A DNA stretch of 64,000 nt from Kosmotoga olearia TBF 19.5.1 (GTDB lineage Bacteria > Thermotogota > Thermotogae > Petrotogales > Kosmotogaceae). The DNA lies in contig NC_012785.1 in assembly GCF_000023325.1 (NCBI RefSeq), forward strand, positions 806,001 to 870,000, given 5' to 3'. The notes under the pieces are model-generated. The model saw only the letters and a list, made by a program, of their open reading frames with translations. It did not search any database and was not told the DNA's origin. The translations under genes and the position numbers were made by a program. How positions within the stretch are numbered: position 1 is the first letter of the stretch; the number at the start of each line of letters is the position of its first letter. Shown here piece by piece: positions 34,577-42,461 of the stretch.

Positions 34577-35833
34577 TTATGACTCACTTCCTTCTAAAGA
34601 TTTTTGTTTACAGTATTCTCGAATTGCACGTATCCTAAATCCCACTATCATTTGAATAACGAATATAACCCCGTAAAAGGCGAGCATACTACGAGGAGAA
34701 AAAATATCTAGAAGAACTCCACCCAAAAAGAGGGATAATGGAGCAGAGATCGTCTGTGTTGCAGAAATCACACTCGTAACTCTACCCATTTTTCCCTGTT
34801 CAATTGTCTCTTGAAGATAGGTTTGCACACTTGCTTTGCTTATCGAAGTTACAAGACCAAATAGAAACATCATTACCATTAAACTATAAATGTTAAAGAA
34901 GATAGTGGTAGTTAGAAAGATCAAACCTATTATAAATTTAGCTCCCAGATTAATTTGAACATTATTAAATTTCCGCAGGAACTTCTTTAAGAGTGTATTT
35001 GCTGCAATACCTCCTATAATCATTCCAACTGCCATAATTGATTGAGTAATTCCATAAGTAAAAGCATCTCCATTCCATTTCCTTATCGCCACCGGTATCC
35101 AAAGGAAAAAAGGAATTAAAAAATCACCAATTGTACTCAGAAGCGTAACGGCAAAAAAAGCTCTATTCTTCCTAAACTCAGCAAATCCTTCTTTTAGCAT
35201 GCTGAGATATGATTTGAAATTCTCTTTATCTTTTTCGTAATGCTTCTTGGTATCGCTTCTACCCTTTACAACAATCATGGCTCCACAGATCGCCGCGAAA
35301 ATCGATGTCATTGAATCTATAAAGAAACAGGTGCTATAACCAAACATCTTGATAAATAAACCAGCAACCCCTGATCCTATAAAGGCTATGGAAGTAAAGA
35401 AAGATGTCTTAAAAGCGTTGAATGAAAATAAATGCTCTTTCGGGACAATCTCTGGAATAAAAGCAATGCTTGCAAGGAAGAAAAGCTGAAGTAAAAAGGG
35501 ATAGAAAAAGGCTATCAAGTAGATATTTAATGTGCCAATCCTGCCCAAGTAGGCAGGAATAAAGAGTAAGAAGAAGACGACCAGTCCCTGGATCAAATCG
35601 CTGACAACTATTATTCTTTTCCTTGAGAATTTATCTACTATTATTCCTGCTACAAGACCAAAAATTCCTAAAGAAAATTCCTGAATCCCCATCACACTTC
35701 CCAACCCGGAAGCTTTCCCAGTCAGTTCCAACATTAACCATGCCAGGGCGATCTTGTGAAGCTCATCCCCAAAAGTAGAAACCCCTCTTCCTGTGAAGTA
35801 AAGAATGATATTTCTCTTGAGATTATTCTTCAT
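34577..35833 (-). CDS. MFS transporter
   Basis: A 418-aa twelve-helix protein of the same MFS_3-like branch as 31232-32518 but clearly divergent in sequence (GLVAGIIVDKFSRKRIIVVSDLIQG is its helix 2-3 motif). The stop of a truncated S41 gene lies inside its first codons, so it may be translated from that gene's ribosome site. Substrate unknown; export of an island product is possible. Confidence 0.88.
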   Translation of the reverse strand: MKNNLKRNIILYFTGRGVSTFGDELHKIALAWLMLELTGKASGLGSVMGIQEFSLGIFGLVAGIIVDKFSRKRIIVVSDLIQGLVVFFLLFIPAYLGRIGTLNIYLIAFFYPFLLQLFFLASIAFIPEIVPKEHLFSFNAFKTSFFTSIAFIGSGVAGLFIKMFGYSTCFFIDSMTSIFAAICGAMIVVKGRSDTKKHYEKDKENFKSYLSMLKEGFAEFRKNRAFFAVTLLSTIGDFLIPFFLWIPVAIRKWNGDAFTYGITQSIMAVGMIIGGIAANTLLKKFLRKFNNVQINLGAKFIIGLIFLTTTIFFNIYSLMVMMFLFGLVTSISKASVQTYLQETIEQGKMGRVTSVISATQTISAPLSLFLGGVLLDIFSPRSMLAFYGVIFVIQMIVGFRIRAIREYCKQKSLEGSES

Positions 35834-36081
35834 TTTTTATCACCATTGTAGGATCCCCACCATGCTAAATTTTGGCTTAATTGAGCTCTTTTCTCTTCGA
35901 CAAGATTCCAGAATACATCTTTATCTACCTTGAGCCAGGGGTTGTAATACTCTTCAACGATTTTGGAAACGAGAAAATCTAAATCCTCCCTCAACTGTTC
36001 GGGAGTAAAAAGCTTTTCGGCTATTGTGAAAGTGGAAATGAGTAAAAGGATTCCTATGAGTATATAGCGAGTTTTATTCAC
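35830..36081 (-). pseudogene. S41 peptidase, 5' fragment
   Basis: GTG start, complete signal peptide (YILIGILLLISTFTIA) and the first 45 mature residues (LFTPEQLREDLDFLVSKIVEEYYNP in the family) up to EKRAQL, then an unrelated 14-residue tail and a stop overlapping the MFS start. No catalytic part is left. It may still supply promoter and ribosome site for the MFS gene, or even an exported 60-aa fragment. Confidence 0.8.
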
Positions 36082-36183
36082 CACTATCTCCCTGGATTCC
36101 TGATACGTTATCCTTTTCCAGTTTCCAGTACAGCAAGTGCCTTATTTCATCGCTAAAACTTGCGTTTTTCATTGGAAGAGTTT

Positions 36184-36819
36184 TCATAAGAGAATTCTCA
36201 TCATTTTTTCCTTATTTATTTTTCCCATAAGAATATACAGCAAAAATGCAAGGGCTATTCCAGATAAGGTGAAAATGATTATGGTACTTGTAGAAATGTT
36301 TGCTGGATTATTCATCATGCTTATAACTATTCCTATAGTCACAAACATTTCGAGGTACTGGAGAAGCAAGGGGTTTTTTACTATAACGAAAGCTATGCAA
36401 AATAGCTCTATAAGCACAAATCCAGATATTGGGGTTACGATAAAAAGCATCAACAAGAATTTTATGAGGTCACCTCTTAATAGAATCATAGTTGGAATTC
36501 CCATAAGTAACGATATAGGATAAGAAAACAAAAAGATCGCAAAACACTTTCCGAGAAGAATATCTTTAACAGATAACGGTGCTGCTAACAAACTCCCAAG
36601 AGTTCGGCTGTATCTTTCTGTATTGAAACTTATTGGAGAAAATAAGCATGCGCACAAAAGCATTGGCACCAAAGGAGATATTACTGAGTACGTTCCATTT
36701 CTACCTGGCAGAAATGGGTTTACGAAGGTAATAAATGCCGAAGTTAGGATTATGACTATCAATTTTACCTTTTCGCGAGAAAAGCATCGTATTTCTTTCC
36801 ACATAATTGCTCTCATCAT
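36184..36819 (-). CDS. ABC-2 type transporter permease
   Basis: A 211-aa six-helix membrane protein, paralogous to 1681-2325 (coupling segment LLAAPLSVKDILLGK). Its ATG overlaps the stop of the ATPase gene 36816-37736. It opens with the same short amphipathic start (RAIMWKEIRCFSREK). Role as export or immunity partner is inferred from the island. Confidence 0.85.
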   Translation of the reverse strand: MMRAIMWKEIRCFSREKVKLIVIILTSAFITFVNPFLPGRNGTYSVISPLVPMLLCACLFSPISFNTERYSRTLGSLLAAPLSVKDILLGKCFAIFLFSYPISLLMGIPTMILLRGDLIKFLLMLFIVTPISGFVLIELFCIAFVIVKNPLLLQYLEMFVTIGIVISMMNNPANISTSTIIIFTLSGIALAFLLYILMGKINKEKMMRILL

Positions 36820-37736
36820 TCTTCATCCTCTTTCACAATTTTTATATAGATATCTTCCAAGGTCACCTTCTCAGATTCCACTCGTTCGACACCAACATCA
36901 TTCTCTACAAGGAACTTGACTAATTTTTTTGTATCGAAATGATCTCCTGGCACAAGGATTTCTTTATCCCTTATTTTTTCAATGGGATAATTTTTAAATA
37001 GTTTCTTTTTAAGAACATCGCTTACATTCGTAGATACAATTATTTTCACACATTCCCTAACTCCTAATTGTTTTTTTAATTCTTCCATGGAACCGTCGGC
37101 TATGATTTTCCCTTTTCTAATCATTATTATCCTTGTGCATACTCTTTCAATGTCGTATAGATCATGTGAAGTAATGATAATGGTTTTATCTGTTCCTGCG
37201 AAACCTTTTAATAGGTCTACTACCTGTCTTCTTACAACAGGGTCAAGGTTCGACGTGGGTTCATCCATTACGATGAAAAGCGGGTCATGGATAGCTACCT
37301 TCGCTATGGCTAATTTTTGCTTCAAGCCTCTGGAAAGCTCCTTTACAAGATCTTTTCGTTTGATCCACAAATCCCATCTTTCCAATATTCCTTTTACCTT
37401 TCGCGTATCCACAGCATATACTTTTGCCCAAAATATCATGTTTTTTTCTACTGTCATATTCTCATATAGCCCTCTATCATCGAGGAGAAAACCTGTCTTC
37501 TTCTTGAATTCCATAGGCAACGAATAACTATCTTGCCCCCATAATTTGACTCTTCCAGATGAGAGCTTTAGCAGGCCAAGGAGCGATTTCACGGCGGTTG
37601 TTTTTCCCGCACCATTAGGCCCTATTAACCCTACGATCTCTCCTCTTTCTATTTTGAAGGTTATGTTTTTGAGTGCCTCCGTACCGTTTGGATAGATTTT
37701 GCAAGCATTTTGAAATTCAACAACATGCGAATTCAC
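36816..37736 (-). CDS. ABC transporter ATP-binding protein with C-terminal domain
   Basis: A 306-aa ATPase with Walker A GPNGAGKTTAV, signature LSRGLKQKLAIAKV, Walker B FIVMDEPTSNLDP and H-loop TSHDLYDIERVC. A C-terminal domain of about 80 residues ends KVTLEDIYIKIVKEDEE. It is the intact paralogue of the frameshifted gene at 2322-3238. GTG start. It forms a two- or three-gene operon with the small membrane protein upstream and the permease downstream. Confidence 0.9.
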   Translation of the reverse strand: MNSHVVEFQNACKIYPNGTEALKNITFKIERGEIVGLIGPNGAGKTTAVKSLLGLLKLSSGRVKLWGQDSYSLPMEFKKKTGFLLDDRGLYENMTVEKNMIFWAKVYAVDTRKVKGILERWDLWIKRKDLVKELSRGLKQKLAIAKVAIHDPLFIVMDEPTSNLDPVVRRQVVDLLKGFAGTDKTIIITSHDLYDIERVCTRIIMIRKGKIIADGSMEELKKQLGVRECVKIIVSTNVSDVLKKKLFKNYPIEKIRDKEILVPGDHFDTKKLVKFLVENDVGVERVESEKVTLEDIYIKIVKEDEE

Positions 37737-37753
37737 AGTGTATCGCCTCTTTT

Positions 37754-37945
37754 TTATAACTGCCCGGCTTTGGTCAACATTATTAAAATAAGCCCTACAA
37801 CTCCCAAAATCCCCACAATAGTTAAAGCTATTCTTTGCAAAGTCTTTCGGCGCTTTTCTGGTAACGATTTTGCTTTGTATATCATAACAATTGCGCCCAA
37901 AAGTATCACGTTACCTATTATCCCGAATAACTGCAATTTACTCAT
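37754..37945 (-). CDS. Small membrane protein, two helices
   Basis: A 63-aa protein with two hydrophobic segments (LFGIIGNVILLGAIVMIY and LTIVGILGVVGLILIML) separated by a basic loop (KAKSLPEKRRKTLQR). ATG behind AGGTGATTTGA, 17 bp ahead of the ATPase gene. No family recognised. A decayed one-helix frame lies at the same place upstream of the ATPase at 2684-3238 (about 3239-3345), hinting that a small membrane protein belongs to this ATPase/permease type. Confidence 0.65.
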   Translation of the reverse strand: MSKLQLFGIIGNVILLGAIVMIYKAKSLPEKRRKTLQRIALTIVGILGVVGLILIMLTKAGQL

Positions 37946-38039
37946 TCAAATCACCTCCCATATTATGTGGACAAACAATGTTTTGCTTGTGTTCATTTAA
38001 CGATCTTTGCTCAGCTGCATAACAAGCAGTAAATCTAAA

Positions 38040-38098
38040 CTTAAAATAAGTAACGATGCTTTTCTCAAAACAAATACTTTCGATTTTCTCACCTCTGT
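38040..38098 (-). repeat. Left part of repeat split by ABC cassette
   Basis: TTAAAATAAGTAACGATGCTTTTCTC...CGATTTTCTCACCTC matches 15653-15705 and 41707-41765, where it runs straight on into the portable promoter repeat. Here the ABC cassette 38099-39452 lies between the two parts, bounded by TTCTCACCTC on both sides. Confidence 0.65.
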
Positions 38099-38596
38099 TC
38101 AACTTCCCTGATTGGTTATTGCGACTTTGTTTATTCGTTTTATCGATAGCCATGTTAATAACGCAAGCCACATTGCTCCGTACATCAATGCCTTTTTAGG
38201 ATCATCAAGCCAGAACATATCAACAAGAACTTTCAAAAATTTGCTGTCTTTAAAATTGAGCATCAAAAAGAATGTGAGTTTCATGGCTATGAATATAATC
38301 CCTGCTGACATAATGCTGCCAATCATCAGTTTCCCAGGTAGAAAAGTCGTTATCAGCACAGCCAGCGCAACGTATACCATCGTTTTCAAGATATTGGAAC
38401 TTACTTCTTCAAGCGCTTTTGTTATTTCTGGATTTTGACCCGCTGTTTCTATTCCTTTCAGTGTGAAATCTCCGGTTACCATTCCTGAACCTATCGAAAT
38501 GAGCGCAAAGGCTATAAAAAATTGCAAAACAATGAAAAGATAGAAAGTCAGCAATCTTTTCCACATCCACTTTGTTCGACTTTTCCCACACAGCAA
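38099..38596 (-). CDS. ABC-2 permease, C-terminal portion (frameshifted), copy 2
   Basis: 165 aa, differing from 24236-24733 only near the last residues (ITNQGS versus ITNHGS). It begins in the -1 frame relative to the upstream part. It is followed by no further permease gene here, unlike copy 1. Confidence 0.7.
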   Translation of the reverse strand: MLCGKSRTKWMWKRLLTFYLFIVLQFFIAFALISIGSGMVTGDFTLKGIETAGQNPEITKALEEVSSNILKTMVYVALAVLITTFLPGKLMIGSIMSAGIIFIAMKLTFFLMLNFKDSKFLKVLVDMFWLDDPKKALMYGAMWLALLTWLSIKRINKVAITNQGS

Positions 38597-38826
38597 ATGC
38601 GTAAGAATGTACCTTCCACATACTCCACATTGAAAGCAAGATCTGCCAACATCAGTGATAATATTGGTATCAATAATTCCTGTGTATTGGATATAAAATG
38701 CAGACCTATGGCCATACCTCCAAACATTTTTCCGTTTGATTTAAAAATTAACGCGCTTAAAATACCAATAATCAGGTATATCGCCTGTATAACTATCCAG
38801 TGTCTATGCTTGAATAAAATTCTCAT
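38548..38826 (-). CDS. ABC-2 permease, N-terminal portion (frameshifted), copy 2
   Basis: 92 aa, identical to 24685-24963 including the shifted tail after EYVEGTFLRI. Identity of the lesion in both copies dates it before the duplication or gene conversion. Confidence 0.7.
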   Translation of the reverse strand: MRILFKHRHWIVIQAIYLIIGILSALIFKSNGKMFGGMAIGLHFISNTQELLIPILSLMLADLAFNVEYVEGTFLRICCVGKVEQSGCGKDC

Positions 38827-39452
38827 ATTGTCACCTCTTTTTCTATTACTCTATCTATGAGGCCTTGATACATATCTGGATTTGTACCGGCAATTATGCA
38901 GGTTTTACCGTTTTCTTTATAATCACGAAGTAAATTTACTAAAGTTTCATGGCGCTTTTTATCAAGTGCGAGTTCTGGCTCATCCCATATCAGAAGTTCA
39001 GGATCATTTATCAGCGAGAGTGTTAATTTAGCTATCTTCCTCATGCCATGGGAGGATTTCTTGTATTTTCTGTTGAAATCTATGTTCCACATTCTTACAT
39101 ATTTTTTCAGTGCTTCTTCTGCCATTTCGGGTGTTACACCTTTTTGTCTGGCGAAGAGTAATATATTTTCTCTCAAGCTAAGTTCTCTGTATAATCCCAT
39201 ACCATCAATCACTATTCCCAACCTTTTTAAAATTTCAGGGTTACGATGTGGTTCTTTTCCAAAAACGCTAACATTCCCAGTTGTTGGAGGTATTAATCCA
39301 CAAAGGATTTTTAAGAGCGTACTCTTCCCGGAACCGTTTAGACCTTTTATATAAACAAATTCACCCTTTTTCACGCTCAACGAGAAGTTGTCGAATATTT
39401 TCGGCCCATTGGCAAAAGAAAACGATACATTCTCCATAGACGCAACCGTCAT
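38823..39452 (-). CDS. ABC transporter ATP-binding protein, copy 2
   Basis: 209 aa, identical to 24960-25589: Walker A GLNGSGKSTLL, altered signature SSHGM, Walker B LLIWDEPELALD. It starts within the end of the portable promoter repeat (ribosome site CGGAGGTGAGAAG). The coding part matches copy 1 almost perfectly, while the flanking repeat is more diverged. Confidence 0.87.
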   Translation of the reverse strand: MTVASMENVSFSFANGPKIFDNFSLSVKKGEFVYIKGLNGSGKSTLLKILCGLIPPTTGNVSVFGKEPHRNPEILKRLGIVIDGMGLYRELSLRENILLFARQKGVTPEMAEEALKKYVRMWNIDFNRKYKKSSHGMRKIAKLTLSLINDPELLIWDEPELALDKKRHETLVNLLRDYKENGKTCIIAGTNPDMYQGLIDRVIEKEVTI

Positions 39453-39453
39453 C

Positions 39454-39688
39454 TTCTCACCTCCGAAGTCGTTTCAAGACTAGTATATATTTTTCTATAT
39501 GATTTTCAAATTTCTTGCCTTCTGAAATGCAGGTGGAATGAGGGGCTCAGAAGGGCTTTTTTCTTGTGTTTTCGATGTTTTGAAAAAATCCACCTCTAAC
39601 GCATCAGGAGATATAAAAAATTTGTCTAAATATTTCAAACTGTTGATCAGGTAATAATCCGGAAATAATCTGTGAGCGTTGACTGTTG
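39454..39688 (-). repeat. Portable promoter repeat, copy 3
   Basis: Same layout as copy 2: TTCAGAA at 39520-39526, TTGAAA at 39504-39509, TATACT at 39482-39487, facing the ATPase gene. Flanked on the right by an IS3 right-end remnant. Confidence 0.75.
39482..39526 (-). promoter_or_regulatory. Promoter of second ABC cassette
   Basis: TTCAGAA, 10 bp, TTGAAA, 16 bp, TATACT, the same as at 25619-25663. Confidence 0.68.
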
Positions 39689-39689
39689 A

Positions 39690-39847
39690 GTTCTTCAACT
39701 TTTTCCTCGAGCTGTTTTACCCTGGATTTCTTTACGTTTTCCAAGCCGTCTTTTCTTCCATCGAGGTTTTCTTTGCCATTATCTGTACCCCCTTGCCTTT
39801 ACTTTATCTCTCTACTTATATGTCAAATTCTTCAGGGGAGCAGTATA
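39690..39847 (-). mobile_element. IS3-family remnant, right end
   Basis: Degenerate orfA 5' part (CGAGCTGTTTTACCCTGGAT; TTTGCCATTATCTG) and right inverted repeat ending GGGGAGCAGTATA, with the same internal deletion as 25826-25984. The two remnants therefore share one ancestor rather than being independent decay products. Confidence 0.8.
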
Positions 39848-39903
39848 TTGTGGTATACATAGGTGCCTTTATTATCTATTTCGAAGACCAAGACATCATT
39901 CAT
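39832..39903 (-). pseudogene. Start of unknown gene cut by IS3 remnant
   Basis: AAGGAGGTAGAAAAAC and an ATG open MNDVLVFEIDNKGTYVYHN, then the frame enters the IS3 right end and stops after 23 codons. It lies just downstream of the exporter gene 39924-41585, where a maturase or peptidase gene would be expected. The fragment is too short to name. Confidence 0.6.
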
Positions 39904-39923
39904 GTTTTTCTACCTCCTTACAA

Positions 39924-41585
39924 TTACCTTAAAAGATTAATCTTTGTCAAATGCACGATTTTATTACAAGCGTCATCGAAGTAGTCAGAATGATCGATTA
40001 TTACGCATATCTTGTCGTTCAACTCTTCTTTTATAAATTTTTTGATCAGTTCTCTTGTATCTGTATCTAAATGAGCCGTTGCTTCGTCGAATATGAAAAC
40101 ATCAGAATCGGATTTCACAATAGCGCGAGCTATCGCCAGTTTCTGTATCTGACCACCAGAGAGTTTCACTCCATTTTCTCCCACCAAGGTTTGATCCTTT
40201 AAAGGTAAGCTCTCTACGAAATCTTTCAAACCTGATTTGATCAAGGCCATTTCGTACTTTTCATCGTCGACATTGTCTACTATCTTTATGTTGTTCTCGA
40301 TGGTATCGTTGAACAAGAAAATCCTCTGTGACACTATCGACACTCGGCTCCTCAGGGATTTCTTCGATATCTTCATTAACTTCACGCCGTTTATCAGAAT
40401 TTCTCCTTCGTAATTTTCGTAAAATCCCAGAAGTAATCTTATTACCGTTGACTTTCCACTTCCGTTCGGCCCTTTCAAGAGCACTTTATCTCCAGTTTCT
40501 GCCTTCAAATTGAAACTTCTCAAAACGTATTCCTTCCCATCGGGGTATCGGAAATTCACGTTTCTCATCTCTATTTCGTTTATCTTATCTATCTTGATCT
40601 TGTCAGTCCCTTCATCTTCTTCGGGATATCTCAAGAAGAAATCTCTGATCCTTTCTAAAGCCACAAAGGCAGGTTTGAAGGTGTACATGCTTAAACTCCA
40701 GTTGACCACAGGAGCGTAGAGTTTTCCAAAGTATCCAGCAAAAGCCATGTAAGTCCCGACAGATATACTCTCTTGAAGAATGGATCTCCCTCCCAAATAA
40801 AGCAGGAGAACACCTGCAAGAGAAGAAAGAAGTATGATCGCTTCAGAGCCGAAAGATAGCAAAATACCGTATTTTATGGCTGATTTCACGTACTCTTTGT
40901 TCACTTCGTTTATCTTCTGTGCTTCTTTCTCTTCTAAGGACATTCTTTTTATCTCCTCTGCACCGCTTATGGACTGTTGTATTTTTCCATGGAAGATGGC
41001 CCCTTTCTCCATGGTTTCATCGGTGACTCTAGCGAAGGCCGATTCGAAAGTTCTGGTCACTACATAGAAAACGGGTATTACAAGGATCAATAACAGAGTC
41101 AGTTGTACGTTCATAGACAACATGATCACTAAAGCTCCTATGAATTCGAAAACGCTGAGAATCAGCTTGAAACTCTGCAAAGAAAACAATGGACTCAAGG
41201 AATCGATTTCTTTGAACCTCGAAACGATGTATCCACTTTCGCTATTGGAGAAGAACTCGAGTGGTAGTTTCAAAATGCGGTTCGTTAAGTCTTTTTGCAT
41301 GTCAAAGAGTGTGCTCTGGCTTACAAATGTAAAAAGCGCCGAACTTAAGTAGTTGAAAAGACTCTTCAACACGTACGCCCCAACGAGCAGCAAGACGTAT
41401 TTGATTAATAGATTCAGGTTTCTGCTCATTATTCCTTCATCGAAAGCAAGTTTGGTGAGGTAAGGTGGTAAAAGTGAGACCAAAGATAACGCAACCAAAA
41501 AAGCAAAAGCCAGTATGAACAGTTTCATCTTGGACTTTACGTATTTAAAGACAAAACGCAGTAGTACTAATTCTTTTGCCTTCAT
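39924..41585 (-). CDS. ABC exporter, fused membrane and ATPase domains
   Basis: A 553-aa type I half-exporter: membrane helices in residues 20-310, Walker A GPNGSGKSTVI, signature LSGGQIQKLAIARA, Walker B VFIFDEATAHLD. No C39 peptidase domain. ATG is preceded by AAAGGAGC. It lies downstream of portable promoter copy 4 across an IS3 left-end remnant, and its downstream partner gene has been lost to another IS3 remnant. A third exporter of the island, distinct in sequence from 4789 and 7792. Confidence 0.88.
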   Translation of the reverse strand: MKAKELVLLRFVFKYVKSKMKLFILAFAFLVALSLVSLLPPYLTKLAFDEGIMSRNLNLLIKYVLLLVGAYVLKSLFNYLSSALFTFVSQSTLFDMQKDLTNRILKLPLEFFSNSESGYIVSRFKEIDSLSPLFSLQSFKLILSVFEFIGALVIMLSMNVQLTLLLILVIPVFYVVTRTFESAFARVTDETMEKGAIFHGKIQQSISGAEEIKRMSLEEKEAQKINEVNKEYVKSAIKYGILLSFGSEAIILLSSLAGVLLLYLGGRSILQESISVGTYMAFAGYFGKLYAPVVNWSLSMYTFKPAFVALERIRDFFLRYPEEDEGTDKIKIDKINEIEMRNVNFRYPDGKEYVLRSFNLKAETGDKVLLKGPNGSGKSTVIRLLLGFYENYEGEILINGVKLMKISKKSLRSRVSIVSQRIFLFNDTIENNIKIVDNVDDEKYEMALIKSGLKDFVESLPLKDQTLVGENGVKLSGGQIQKLAIARAIVKSDSDVFIFDEATAHLDTDTRELIKKFIKEELNDKICVIIDHSDYFDDACNKIVHLTKINLLR

Positions 41586-41625
41586 GGTTTTTTCATGCTC
41601 CTTTCAAAAGAGGTAGGAGAGAAAT

Positions 41626-41757
41626 TGTAATGCTCCCCAAAAAACTGGACAAAAAATCAAGCAAACTTATATAAACCCATGAATCTTCGAATATCTCTTT
41701 TGGCCTTAAAATAAGTGACCGACGCTTTTTTCTAAACAACCGCTTTCGATTTTTCTA
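41626..41757 (-). mobile_element. IS3-family remnant, left end
   Basis: TGTAATGCTCCCCAAAAAACTGGACAAAAAATCAAGC in sense (split here as left repeat plus adjacent bases), then about 60 bp of orfB 3' end (GAATCTTCGAATATCTCTTTTGG), then non-IS sequence joined to the portable repeat. Confidence 0.75.
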
Positions 41758-41985
41758 ACCTCCGAAGTCGTTCAAAACTAGTATATATTTTTCTATATGA
41801 TTTTCAAATTTCTTGCCTTCTGAAACGCAGGTGAGCTAGGGGTTTCAGAAGAACTTTTTTCTTGCGTTTTCGATGTTTTGAAAAAATCCACCTCTAACGC
41901 ATCAGGAGATATAAAAAATTTGTCCAAATATTTCCAACTGTCGATCAGGTAATAATCCAGAAACTATCTGTGTGTCTTGATTGCT
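41758..41985 (-). repeat. Portable promoter repeat, copy 4
   Basis: TTCAGAA at 41818-41824, TTGAAA at 41802-41807, TATACT at 41780-41785, facing the exporter gene 39924-41585 across the IS3 remnant. It joins directly to the piece seen at 38040-38098, showing the arrangement without the ABC cassette. Confidence 0.75.
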
Positions 41986-42105
41986 GTTGAGATTTTCAAA
42001 ATCGAAACTCAAAGAATTTTCATATACGTTTTCCGCGGTGCATTTGCTTGAACCATCTTTTGGTCCAACCACGTCATCTGGATCAGCCAGCAAAGGTGCA
42101 GAGCT
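41986..42105. other. Flank of small peptide gene, no clear gene
   Basis: A minus-strand frame (starting MLADPDDVVGPKDGSSK...) runs from here into the portable repeat. Related sequence lies at 11350-11420. It has no good ribosome site and I do not call it a gene. Confidence 0.4.
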
Positions 42106-42261
42106 TTAACTCTGAATCATTCTGTAAATTTCATTCACGCTTTCGTTGACTGTAGATGGTGGGGTTCCATCTGTGTATTTCTTTCTATCACCTGGACTAG
42201 CAAAAATAATTGCAGAAAAAAGGAATAGGACAATAGACAATATGGCAATTTTCTTGAACAC
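42106..42261 (-). CDS. Small secreted peptide, candidate pheromone precursor
   Basis: GTG after AGGGAGATGATATT opens a 51-codon frame: VFKKIAILS, hydrophobic IVLFLFSAI, cleavage site IIFA, then SPGDRKKYTDGTPPSTVNES and ten more residues. A longer upstream frame lacks a ribosome site. It is divergent to the intact regulator 42462-44114 with 200 bp between. Same design as 11513-11650 and 27903-28031. Confidence 0.7.
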   Translation of the reverse strand: MFKKIAILSIVLFLFSAIIFASPGDRKKYTDGTPPSTVNESVNEIYRMIQS

Positions 42262-42293
42262 AATATCATCTCCCTGAGCTCCTTTGTAACCTA

Positions 42294-42349
42294 ATTTTAT
42301 CAACCACCATATGATTTTCAAGTTTGCTGGGTTCTGTAAGCATTTCTGG
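42294..42349 (-). promoter_or_regulatory. Promoter with two upstream direct repeats
   Basis: Reading leftwards: CCAGAA-type site (42344-42349) and TACAGAA (42332-42338), 10 bp, TTGAAA (42316-42321), 16 bp, TAAAAT (42294-42299). It faces the small secreted peptide gene. Confidence 0.65.
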
Positions 42350-42461
42350 TAAAGGTTTACAGTCAAGTATTTTTGTGTAATTTTCACTTACAGGAAAATT
42401 CAACCCATAACGGTCCATATGGTAAAGTTAAAATATATAAAATGTGTAATGGGAGTGATTT

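Noticed and set aside
41902-42093. 63-codon minus-strand frame, with relatives at 25632-25880 and 39495-39698, as a conserved small protein
   Set aside because: It runs through the portable repeat and ends at the promoter; copies use different starts and frames, so promoter conservation explains it better.
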